Shown piece by piece: positions 48,849 to 59,940 of a stretch of DNA of 64,000 nt. The stretch is from Erythroxylum novogranatense. Taxonomy: Eukaryota; Streptophyta; Magnoliopsida; Malpighiales; Erythroxylaceae. Below the pieces are notes generated by a model. That model saw only the letters and a program-made list of their open reading frames with translations, made no database searches and was not told the DNA's origin. The number at the start of each line of letters is the position of its first letter. Within the stretch, counting starts at the first letter, position 1. The DNA is taken from assembly GCA_029891385.1 (NCBI GenBank), contig CM057225.1, positions 12,189,060-12,253,059 on the forward strand, in the 5' to 3' direction. Position numbers and translations under genes: made by a program.

Positions 48849-48853
48849 CCTAA

Positions 48854-51625
48854 TGTAGCGCCCCCTTACCGTAGGGTATGCATCAGGACGCCCGTAGGTC
48901 ATTTCGATACATAACCTACGACGAGGGTGCACTACAATTCAATCAATTCTATAATCCACATGGCATCAATATAATAAAACTGAAATATCAAAATCGTTAA
49001 ATTTTTAAACCCAAAAAATTTTCATTTCATAACCTCAAAACAGCATTTACAAGAATATCAGTTTCCACAGTCTATACATATATTCCAAAAAGGAACTGAG
49101 ATGAAAACCTAAGCTAAATCATCCTAAAAAATGATCCCAGCTGACCGACCTGTGTGCCATAACTACTCTTGCCAACACTCACACGGTAGGAAAAAGTCGA
49201 ACTCTGGAGCTAGGAGTCTATTATCACTGTCTTGAAAAATAATTGCAATGTTGGGTGAGTTTGCGAACTCAGCGAGAAACCATCATCGATGGTCCACCCA
49301 ACTCATGCATATACACGTAATTTACGGAAATACATATATCAGCACTTTCAGAAAATCACATACATTCAATTTCACATTTATAAGACGTTTCGCCTTTCAT
49401 ACGATTCACATTTGATCATTTCATATGAAAAATGCATATGTGACACTTTTCGATTATTACGTTGTTGTGACCGTGCGCTTTGAGCTCATTTACGCTGAGC
49501 CAAGTGGCTCAATTTCGTTGGGCTTGAAGCCTAATACATCGAGCCCGAGGCTCTAAAATCGCTGGGCTCGAGGCCTCGATGCGCTGAGCTCAAGCTCAAA
49601 ATATGGTGGTTGCACCAAATACAATCACCAATTATCTCGATCATCCCTTTATGCATAAATGCACATGTTCAATTCACAATAATTGTGTCATAACCTATCA
49701 CACTATGTCCAATTTCGAATTAAACCAATTAATTTCAATTTTATGCACAATTAACACTTCTATAACAATTCCAAATATTTCAGACACCTGTGGTTCGAAA
49801 TCAATCAAAAGCAAGCACATAGATCCATCCTTAACTCCACATGGCATAGGTGCATAAAATATAACACATACAGGTTGAGAAACCAACTAGGTTACTCACC
49901 TCTGAACTTCCGAGCTACTGCCGGGAAGTCTCACCTACGCCGGACGATCGACCCTCCACTTGAGCCTCTATAACAATCAAAATATACCAATATTATCAAT
50001 TGCACAATTTCTAATATTCAATAATGCATATGTAGCGAATGCGATTAGTACAATACATGTTATGAAATTCCTGATCCTATTCCCAAATCTTTCAATTCAA
50101 TTCTCTTTTCCTCTAAATAATAGCAATTCCTAACACCATAATTCAATTGACTAAGTTCTGAACTCTCTAAAGTCATACTCCAAGCACAAATCACATTCCC
50201 TAATAAATCGCCATCCGATTTCGTGAACCATCGAATTCAATTCCGAGTTTCCCTCTAATCAAGTCACAATTCCTAATTTCTAATTTCAATCACTTATGAA
50301 CCAATTCATTAGGAATTAAACCTCAAAATCATCAACCAAAAGAATCTAAATCATTTTCGGCAAAAGGCCATCCTCGCCGTGGCATCTCCACAGGCTCGTC
50401 GCGACGTCTCCATAGTGGCTCGTCGCGACGTATAAGTTCACCCGTCGCGACATCCGGCTCACCGCTCGTCGCGACGTCTAGCTCGTCGCGACGTACGAGC
50501 TCTAGTTCGTCTTCTCCGATTCTCCTTTCTCATTTCTCTCTCTAAATTACATCCATAACTCAACTTTTCTCTTCAAAAACACTCTAAAACAACTCAATAT
50601 ACTCTAAACTACTAACCCTTAACCTCAAATCCATCTAAAATCAATCATCCCTCAATTACCCAAATCAAAATCAAGCAACATCATCAAAATATATCATCAG
50701 AAACTTCTAAATTCATAAACATTTAATAACTTAATTCAATGATCAAATCAAACAACTTAAGACATGAAGAAATAGTAACTTACTTGATTCAAGCCTTCAA
50801 ATCTTCTCAAATCACCAAGAAACTCCAATCTCCAAGCTTAAACACACCCACGGTTTTCACCTCTAACAACACCAAACATTTTCTTCTCTAATAACAAGCT
50901 TAGACGATGGATTAAAGGTGAAGAATGGAACAATCAGCAAGAAGGAAATGGAAGGAATTGGTAAGGAGTGATCCACGAAGAAGAAAGAAATAGAAATGCA
51001 AATTTTCTTTAAGAAGAGAGCAAGCAATCGAGGAGAACAAATTCAAAGGTAAGGGTTTATAAACTTAAGACTTAAGGTTAGGGCATGTTTGGCAATTCAT
51101 TTGCCACATGCCCAGATCTTAGGGTATACAATCCAATTCTTATTCTAATTTTTCCCAATCTCGCAATGACTATGAATCATAAATCCTAAAATCATAACTC
51201 AAATTATCTCATGCCAATTGTCAATCAATTTCGGAACCAGAATCCAATTTATCAATCATTAAACCATTTTTCTGGTCCGGACCCATTACTCTAAAAAAAT
51301 TCCCGAAAAATTCCTATAAATCCTCAAAATTAGGAAACACATAATCCTATACTCAAATTCCAATTTTCAAACCCCTAAATTCAATTTTCATTCCAATTCT
51401 ATAATCAAAACCTAATCTGCACAATTATCACCTGATTTTCCAATTTACACAATTATATCGGGAATATGTCATACATGTATGTACACTCATATGCTGGTGC
51501 AATAACAGTCATTTATCAATAATGGAAGAGGCTAAATGCATGTGCCAATTCAAATTATGCATGCACCCGATCCTAATCCATCCGAATTACCAATATGTCC
51601 TTCATATTGATAACGGGATGTTACA
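48854..51625 (-). repeat. 5' LTR of the Tekay/Del element
   Basis: The 2772-bp partner of 35783-38598. It begins TGTAGCGCCCCC and ends GGGATGTTACA on the plus strand. The CpG-rich palindrome cluster lies at 50375-50507, with five or six copies of CTCGTCGCGACGT-like words. Confidence 0.95.
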
Positions 51626-51630
51626 AGAAA

Positions 51631-52504
<874 letters not shown>

Positions 52505-52944
52505 AGCAAACACCTAAGCTTATTTAATGTGAGGCACAGAAGAGACGAATTGGCAGCATGTATGTACAGTTAGTCATCATGCGTTTAATGCCTAGAGAAG
52601 ATCTAACACAACATGTTATTGCAGTTAATAACATGATGCAAGAGTTATATTTTGGAGGTTGCCTAGCTTATGCAGATGAAGTAAAGTATATGACTTTGCT
52701 TACAACATTACCTCAACCTCAAGACGAACTATTATGAATGCTCTGGAATAATATGCCTAAAGAGAAGATTTATAATTTGTTAGTGATGACATTTATTAAA
52801 AAGAAATGTAGAAGGGAGTTGATTGGGACTTTATATCCTATAGGTCTTCCAATGGAAATAGTAATAGCTATTATAAATCGAGCTTCGCGAATTGTATCAC
52901 GCGAACTTGTGAACTCATTTTCGCATAGGGTTCATTACCTATAG
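52505..52944 (+). pseudogene. Possible copia gag-like fragment
   Basis: Plus-strand reading gives LVIMRLMPREDLTQHVIAVN, then VKYMTLLTTLPQPQDEL, a stop, and PKEKIYNLLVMTFIKKKCRRE. The pattern (short helices, a TLP motif, an E-RR tail) resembles the gag of copia elements, but the similarity is weak and the piece has no flanking LTR. It may belong to a different element from the gag at 53200. Confidence 0.4.
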
Positions 52945-53199
52945 ACTGTTCATAGGTTGAAGAACAATTAATACAATATATTGTTTTATAAGAACAAAGT
53001 CATAATATTTATGTAATATGTTTACATTAATTTTATATAGAAATTCGTCTATAGTAAAGTAATTAGGATTCGATTGTTGTATGAATGATGATTGAACACA
53101 TTTGTGGACTTTTGATGTCATAAGCAATTGTGATCGAATTATTTACTCTATGAACGATTAATGTGACATTAACATGCATATATATTTCTTTCTTATTAT

Positions 53200-53777
53200 A
53201 GAAACTTAATGTTTCAAAAATAGCTACTACTTCAAAAAATATTGTTGCTAAACTCAATAAGGGTGAGAAACTTAATGGTGACAACAATGAAATCTGGAAT
53301 ATGAAAATCCAATATGTACTGGAAGAGCAAGAGGCTCTTGAGTCATTAAACCTAACTATGGACATTCCTGAGGAGGGCACTACAGTCCAACATCGAAGAG
53401 ACCATGATGTATATGAATTATGAAAAAAGAAGAACTCTTTAGCTCGCATCACATTGCTAAGTAGCATAGATAATGATATCATGCGTGAGTTCCGTAAATT
53501 CGAAACTGCAAAGGACATGTGGTCTACATTGGCTACTCATTTCGAAGGTACTTTAGTGACCAAAGTGAGGTCAATTACAATTAAGTTTGATACTTATAAG
53601 AAGCGCCTAGATGATACAATGCAAAAGCATTTGAAAATGTCCAATATGATAAGTGAGTTACGTGATGTTGGTCATGAACTGTCTGATGAACAACAAGTGC
53701 AAGCTGTGATTCGTTCACTGCCTCAAAGTTGGGAGCATATGAAGATGCACCTAACTCATAATGAAAACATCAAGACA
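53200..53777 (+). pseudogene. Copia gag fragment, 3' truncated
   Basis: The reading LNGDNNEIWNMKIQYVLEEQ, a stop near 53421, then LLSSIDNDIMREFRKFETAKDMWSTL, KRLDDTMQKHLKMSNMISEL and [20 protein letters not shown] is the gag of copia-type retrotransposons (UBN2/gag-polypeptide family). It ends abruptly after NIKT, where relatives continue into the zinc-knuckle part, and the next base begins kinase-gene sequence. The AT-rich stretch 52945-53199 upstream shows nothing recognisable. Confidence 0.8.
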
Positions 53778-54892
53778 ATGGGGCTCCACGTATATTCATT
53801 TTCTTGATCTATGAATGGCAAAGGAGACATTTATCAATGTATGACTCCATTGAAGAATTTCTCCAAAGTAACAATCGCCTCATACTAATAAGGTACACTT
53901 ATTCAGAAGTTAAGAAGATGACCAAAAATTTCATGGACAAATTCGGTCAGGGTGGTTATGGCTTTGTGTATAAAGGTAAGCACCGAAGTGGCACTCTGGT
54001 TGCAATAATGATATTAACTAAGGTCAATGCACATGGACAAGAATTCACCAATGAAGTTGCCACCATAGTAAGGATTCGTCATGTTAATGTTGTCCGGCTT
54101 ATTGGGTTCTACGCAGGGGGATCAAAGCGAGCTCTTGTGTAAGACTTCATAGCCAACAAATCCTTTGACAAGTACATATTCTCTTAAGAAAGTTATCACT
54201 CCTTAACTTGTCAGGACCTGTATGCAATATCTCTGAGAGTAGCTTGTGGTATTAATTACTTGCATTAAGGTCGTGACATGCAAATCCTACACTTCGACAT
54301 CGAACCTCACAACATTCTCCTCGATAAGAACTTCACTACCAAAGTTTATGATTTCAGACTCGCTAAACTCTATCCGGCAAAGGATAGTATCGTTCCAAGT
54401 ACATCAGCTAGGGAAACATTTGGATACGTAGCACCAGATATGTTCTATGAAAACATTGGAGGCATTTCATATAAAGCTGATGTTTACAATTTTGGGGTGC
54501 TGCAAATGGAAATGGTTGGGAAAAGGAGGAACTTCACTCCAGTAGCGAATCATTCAAGTCAAACTCACTTTCCTTTGTGGGCTTATGATCAAATACACCA
54601 TGGAAGAGAGATAGAAATCATAGATGCAGTAGAGGAAGCAAAGAATATAGTGTATAAGATGGTTATTGTGGCTTTATGGTGCATACAAATGAACTCAAAC
54701 GATCGTCCTCCAATGAACAAACTTGTAGAGATGTTGGAAGGTGAAGTACAAGGAATTCAATTGCCCCTTAGGCCTTCTTTATATCCTGATAAGACATTGA
54801 AGAATGTTAGGGATGATACCAATACATTATCGTCATCCTGTGCATTAAATGTATCACCAGAATCAATAAGTTTGGCTTTGAGTATGACATGA
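53778..54892 (+). pseudogene. LRK10-like receptor kinase pseudogene (kinase domain)
   Basis: It starts in the end of a transmembrane helix ([14 protein letters not shown]), then [10 protein letters not shown], the glycine loop [11 protein letters not shown], and the kinase core through YVAPDMFYENIGGISYKADVY and the C-lobe ALWCIQMNSNDRPPMNKLVEML. The wording matches LRK10-like (rust-resistance-kinase-like) receptors. Three in-frame stops (54140, 54185 and 54266) interrupt an otherwise continuous frame. Key residues have changed too: the ATP-anchoring Lys is Met (VAIMIL), the catalytic-loop Lys is Glu (HFDIEPHN), and DFG is DFR. The extracellular half is missing, replaced by copia gag. It cannot be a working kinase. 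Confidence 0.9.
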
Positions 54893-55313
54893 GCAGGCTT
54901 GCAGGTTTGAACTTGGAATCATAGTTAACCAACTAGACTTAAGCAAATGAAACTTTGTGATTGAATCAATGATTTTTAATCCAGTACTGCTACTAAAAGC
55001 TACAATTTTAGTGCCCATTTGATATAAAAACTTTAACTTGTAATTCTCAAGTATCTTCATCAGGTGTAAAGTTTTACTTGCTTGAACACAATACTCATAC
55101 AACAATGGATTGGAGTAGTTGGTCCGAAGAAGAGGAGATTTTGAGTTGTTTCTCTCATGTAACAAGATTTAAAAGGCTGATGGCATTTGATAACAACATT
55201 GCTTTATTTGTTATTGAACAAGGTGTAGATTTCTGTGGATGGTCGCTTGGAAACGAAAAGTAGAGATCCTGAGATGATTAATTCCTCGAGAAGACGATGT
55301 ATATTCGATTATA
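54893..55313. other. Probable 3' flank of the kinase pseudogene
   Basis: No gene is visible. It is a mixed-composition stretch that may include the former 3' UTR. The 61-codon frame at 55078-55263 shows no known motif. Confidence 0.4.
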
Positions 55314-55578
55314 GACATGTCGTCACTGCGACTTGTGATCACTTTCTAAGCATTAGCTTCATAATTGATGGATCCGAAAGAGTGTATGTTTACAAGACAA
55401 ATCAAAACTAGGAAATCCACTGTAGTTTAGTTCTGTTCTTTTTCCTGTCATAGGCATGTCGTTGTTGCCACTTGTGATCACTTTCTAGGCATGAGCTCCA
55501 TAGTTGACAGATACAAAAAGGTGTTTGTTTACAAGGCAGATCAAAGATAGGACATCCATAGTTGTTTTGTTTTGTTCT
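55314..55578. repeat. Tandem duplication, 139-bp step
   Basis: Copy 1 (55314-55452) and copy 2 (55453-55578) share CACTTGTGATCACTTTCTA-like wording, the ATAGTTGA/ATAATTGA phrase and the GTTTACAAG phrase. The corresponding CATGTCGT words start at 55316 and 55455. Confidence 0.8.
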
Positions 55579-55899
55579 TGTAAGGAATTTCACATTAGAC
55601 AAGTATGAGAGCATTTAACAATTTATAAAAGTATGCAAACCTCCCCCTCTTAAGCTAGCTTTTGGGGGTAAGTTAGGCCTTCTAATATGGTATCAAAGCA
55701 AGTTTGTATCGATAGTTTGGGGTAGAGCCCAATTATATTCCTTTGCCCAATATGTCCATCAAATGTCCACTCCTGCTCTGGACTGAGCGGGTGTGTCAGA
55801 AATCCCACATCGGACAAGTATGAGAGTATTTAACAATTTATAATAGTGTGCAAACCTCCCCTTCTTGAACTAGCTTTTAGGGGTGAGTTAGGCCTTCTA
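55579..55899 (+). mobile_element. TRIM (terminal-repeat retrotransposon in miniature), 321 bp
   Basis: Two 106-bp direct repeats (55579-55684 and 55794-55899) both start TGT and end GTTAGGCCTTCTA. Directly after the first comes TGGTATCAAAGCA (55688-55700), an initiator-Met-type primer-binding site with one change. Before the second comes a short purine-rich ACTGAGCGGGTG. The interior of 109 bp has no coding capacity. No convincing target duplication is seen. The layout is that of a complete TRIM, which depends on enzymes from other elements. Confidence 0.85.
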
Positions 55900-56246
55900 A
55901 CGGTAGCCTTTGGTGTTATTGTTGTTCCTTCCATCTTTAATATTTTCTAGTGCTCTTGTAGCATATGTTGTTAATGATTATGCAATAAATCTAGAGCTTC
56001 ATGTTTTCAACTCCTAATATGTGCTAAAATGGTGCGAAATGCAAGAAATTTTTTAACTATATTGCAATTGGCAGGAAAAAATGATGATCTTTAATGGAAT
56101 AGACAAGTAGTTATACTTTTATACACTTCCTAAGTTAAAATTTTACAACTGTTTCTCTCGTCCGTAAAAAGTCTACACAAACCAAAGTACTGAGCTTTGA
56201 CTAAACGCCGAGGGGATACATAAACTTAATTTATTAGCAACTTTGA
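55900..56246. other. Upstream flank of the PPR pseudogene
   Basis: AT-rich sequence without recognisable genes. It may include the former promoter of the PPR gene. Confidence 0.4.
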
Positions 56247-57834
56247 TTGGTGGCAGTGACGATGGTGATAGGCCTTTCCTTTCTTCCCCACACCACCAAA
56301 CTCCTCACACCGCCCAATAATTGCTCTTCCCACCATAAGCACTCTTCTTCTACCTTAAAACCTCCGAACACTTTCAGCTCCTTGAAACACCGCCTGAACC
56401 ACCACATCAATGGGGGTCAACTCCGGGAAGCAATCTCGATCCTTGATCTCATGTTCGGATAAGGGTCCCACCCTGACCTCATCACTTACTCTCTTCTCCT
56501 TAAAACTTACATTAGGTCTCATAACTTCTAGCTTGGCAAACTCATCTACGATTACCTGACTAGGTCACAACTTGGGCCCGACTCGATCCTGCTCAACTCT
56601 TTGATCAGCCTTTACTCAAAATACGATGAGTGGGACAGAGCCAGCGAGATATTTGAGGATATGGATGATAAGAGAGACTTAGTTTCGTGGAGTGCTTTGA
56701 TGTCTTGTTACGCTAACAATGGATTGGAGTTGAAAGCTTTGAGTATGTTCATTAACATGCTTGAATTAGGGTTTTATCCAAATGACTACTGTTACAAAGC
56801 AGCCATTTGTTCTTGTTCCAACAGAGGGTATGTTTCTTTTGGGGGAATAATTTTTGGGTCAGTGATAAAAACTGAATTTTTGGAGTCTGATGTTTGTGTT
56901 GGGTGTGCTTTGATTGATATGTTCATAAGAGGGAAGGTTGATTTTGAGTCTGCATGTCAAGTGTTTGATAAAAGGCCTGAAAGGAATGCGGTCACTTGGA
57001 CTTTGCTTATAACTAGATTTCAACAATTGGGCTTTCCAAGAGAGGCTATAGATTTATTTCTGGATATGCTTGTGTGTGGATATGTTCCTGATAGGATTAC
57101 TCTAAGTGGAGTTGTTTCTACTTCTACTGAACTAGGGTCGTCCTCTCTTGGATAACAATTGCATTCCTGGATAATAAAAAAGGACTTGACTTTGGATGTC
57201 TGTGTAGAATGTATTTTGATAGACCTATACGCAAAATGTACGTCGAATGGATCCGTAACTAGTTCCAGGAAGGTGTTTGATAGGATGCTAGATCATAAAG
57301 TCATGTCTTGGACTACAATTATTTCAGCATATATGCAGAGTGGAGCAGATAATTGGGGAGCTATAGAGCTCTTCTGTGACATGATTCAGGGACCAGTTAA
57401 ATCAAAACATTTCACTTTTTCAATCATCTTTAAAGCGTGTGCAAACTTGTTGAATCTGAGTGCTAGTGAACACCTATATTCTTATGCTGTGAAAATGGGG
57501 TTTGCATCGGTTAACTGTGTAGGGGAATTCTCTTATTAGCATGTATGCACAATATGGTGGCATGGAAAATGCTCGGAAAGCCTTCGACGTTACGTTTGAG
57601 AAGAATCTGGTTTCTTATAATACAATTGTTGACGAATATGCTAAGAGTTCAAATCTTGAAGAGGCATTTGATCTAAGTCATGAATTGGAGGATACAGGGA
57701 TTGAAGTTGATGCTTTCACGTTTGCTAGTCTTTTAAGTGGAGCTTCAAGCATTGGTGCAATTGGCAAGGGTGAGCAGATCCATGCTCGGGTTCTTAAATT
57801 GGATCTTAAATCGAATTTAAGCATTCATGTGTAA
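56247..57834 (+). pseudogene. Pentatricopeptide repeat gene fragment, EMB2261 (At3g49170)-like
   Basis: A broken PLS-type PPR protein. The frame from 56247 shows a Ser/Pro-rich N-terminus (possible organelle targeting), then repeats such as LNSLISLYSKYDEWDRASEIFEDM, DLVSWSALMSCYANNGLELKAL, DVCVGCALIDMFI and VTWTLLITRFQQLGFPREAIDLF. The wording matches the Arabidopsis chloroplast PPR protein EMB2261 as I remember it. Stops lie at 56460, near 56530 and at 57153. An extra base near 57520 shifts the frame, and similarity continues with MYAQYGGMENARKAF and TFASLLSGASSIGAIGKGEQIHARV. It ends at 57834, so the C-terminal repeats and the E/DYW region expected for RNA editing factors are absent. A working copy would be expected elsewhere because the Arabidopsis gene is essential. 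Confidence 0.88.
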
Positions 57835-58587
57835 AATATAATTATCTAATCATCAACACAAATTAAAACGCTTAATTTGCGGAAGAGGTTATCAGATGAG
57901 TATTTTAGTTGATATAAATGATTAGTTGATAATTAATTTTTCACACATATATATTATAGACAAAAAGATTTGATTTAAAATTTAGGATTTAGGTTTAAGA
58001 TTTTAAGATTTAGAGTTCAAAATTTAGGGTCAAATCAACAAAATATTAATATAATTAATATTTTGAACTAAATTATTAAGGTTATAAAAGATTAATCACT
58101 TAATTGAAATTTTTAAAATTTAAACGCTGAATTAAAAATTCAAAAGAATCTATTATTCCTTTTTAATAACCAAAATGAATTCCTTAAAGTGTTTATAATA
58201 ATTTATAAGTTAGCTATTTGGAATAAATTATTTAACCATTGAAATAACATATAAAATTTTAAAAAATTTTCAATTTAATGCTCAAACTTTTAAAATTTTC
58301 AATTAAATGACTAACTTTTATAATATTAAAAATTCACCACAAACCTTTAGGTTTGTAATTCCTATTTCATTTTATTAAGGATAGTTATCCAACATGAGTT
58401 TGATTGCTCGGACTAATTAGATTGTTCGAGTTTGATCATGTCGGCTTATTATCGACCTTAATCTTCATAAAACAACCAACAACTCTCCACGAGATGTTAT
58501 AGTCAAAAACATCATCTATGGGCAAAAAGAAGGAAACTATGGTTAACGTGCATGGTTAATGGTTTGGTTACATAATGTATATTTCCT
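57835..58587. other. AT-rich intergenic stretch
   Basis: Several variants of TTTAAAATTTAGGGTT-like words occur near 57975-58030. No gene or clear mobile element was seen. TTCCT at 58583-58587 is the left target duplication of the following element. Confidence 0.5.
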
Positions 58588-58928
58588 TGTGACGAAAACA
58601 TGAATGCATGAACGCTGGTAGAAAATGAGGGAGACGATGTCGTAGGAGATAAGTTTAAATAAGATAAACATTGCGTTTGAAGCAATGGTCACTCATCAAA
58701 CTCACGTGTTATAGTCTGGAATGTTCTAGGTAGCGTAGATATATACGGTATAATAGAACATGAAGGACAAGCAAGGAATGAATGATTGCATAATCTTTTC
58801 TTCTTTTTTCTCTCTCTGTGTGTATCTTCCCCCTTATTCTGCGTAAACGATCTTCCTTACAAGGAGCTGTGACGTTTGTGTGAGAAAGTTGTGACGTTTG
58901 TGTGAGAGAAGGCGTAAATATTATAACA
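58588..58928 (+). repeat. 5' LTR of the Reina-like element
   Basis: It begins TGTGACGAAAACATG and ends ATTATAACA. The 3' LTR reads AGTGATGAAAATATG at the same place, so the first bases differ by a substitution. A near-duplicated phrase (TGTGACGTTTGTGTGAGA) occurs twice in the last 70 bases. Confidence 0.93.
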
Positions 58929-58930
58929 TC

Positions 58931-58943
58931 TGGTATCAGAGCA
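58931..58943 (+). other. Primer-binding site of the Reina-like element
   Basis: TGGTATCAGAGCA matches the 3' end of initiator methionine tRNA and follows the 5' LTR after two bases. Confidence 0.92.
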
Positions 58944-58962
58944 AACATTCCTTGGATCAAAA

Positions 58963-59940
58963 ATGGCAGAGAGTATACGAGGAGCCGACGCTCGTAGGTT
59001 GGAAGAAAGTATTAAAAGTATGATGGAGGCTCAGTCTCGCCATGAAAAAGAAATCAGTGAAATCAAATCCATGTTTCAACAGCTCATGCAAAAGATGGAT
59101 AAAGAAGAGTCGGAAACGTCGGTGAGAAGTGTAGGCGATGGAGGACGAGGCACGATATTGATGCAGGCTACTAAGACAGAATTTCTAACATTTGATGGCA
59201 CTGGGGTAAGAAGCTGGAGCTATCGGTGTGACCAATTTTTTACATTGGAGCACACACCTGAGGAGATGAAGATAAGACTCGCTTCTCTTCACATGGAAGG
59301 TGTAGCTCTCGAATGGTTTCAGCTGACGATTCGGAATCGAAAGGAGAGAAATGAAATGAAATGGGAGGAGTTCATTTCTCTGGTCTAACAACGTTGTGAT
59401 GAGAATGTTTTTAAGGATCCAATAGGTGATTTAAATGAGCTTCGATAGGAAGGTTCAGTGTTGGAATACTGCGATTTGTTTGATCGATACTCTAATAAAC
59501 TTTGTTTGCTTGAGGAATACTTAGTAGGATTTTTCCTTAAGGGGTTGAAACCGGAGTTGGGACTAATGGTCAAAATGATGGATCCAAAAACTTTACACCA
59601 AGCGTATATGTGGGCATGCAAACAAAAGGCGATCATGGAGGCCAGCGTCCCAATGTACTTTGGCAAAGGTGGCCGAATAGGAAGTTTAGAGGGAGGAGGA
59701 TCCAACCACTTTAAGGGAAATAACCCCACCATATTTCTTCCAAAACAGCAGCCAAAGGTAGGATTGTTAACTACCCCATGAAGTCAAGGCAGTAGAAATA
59801 TTTCCTACAAGGGCCCCCGTAGTAGTCAGACATCCAGCAGCAAGGAGTTCGATGAGAAAATAGCTAAGGGTCTGTGCTTCTAGTTCAATGAAAAGTATAC
59901 TCAGGGACATCGATGTCGGAAGAGACAATTTCAACTCTAC
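58963..59940 (+). pseudogene. Reina-like gag
   Basis: Gag starts at the ATG 58963 (MAESIRGADARRLEESIK), just after the primer site. It has an N-terminal coiled-coil (residues about 12-50), the gag core (FLTFDGTGVRSWSYRCDQFF and EGVALEWFQL), and a tail with a damaged zinc knuckle near 59872-59930 (GLCF, stop, NEKYTQGHRCRK). Stops lie at 59386, near 59448, at 59779 and near 59881; most replace an expected Gln codon. The second knuckle Cys reads Phe. Confidence 0.85.

Larger units (their letters stand above)
35783..51625 (-). mobile_element. Tekay/Del chromovirus (Ty3/gypsy), full-length, with nested long LTR
   Basis: Both LTRs (35783-38598 and 48854-51625) and the perfect 5-bp target duplication AGAAA (35778-35782 and 51626-51630) are present. 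Reading on the minus strand: 5' LTR, initiator-Met-type primer-binding site, gag, protease, reverse transcriptase, RNase H, integrase with remnant chromodomain, polypurine tract, 3' LTR. Without the nested LTR at 40946-46567 the element is about 10.2 kb. LTRs beginning TGTAACATCCCG and a C-terminal chromodomain fit Tekay/Del. Several stops and frameshifts make it non-autonomous now. Confidence 0.92.

Noticed and set aside
53804..54892. Functional receptor kinase
   Set aside because: Three in-frame stops and loss of three catalytic positions exclude activity.
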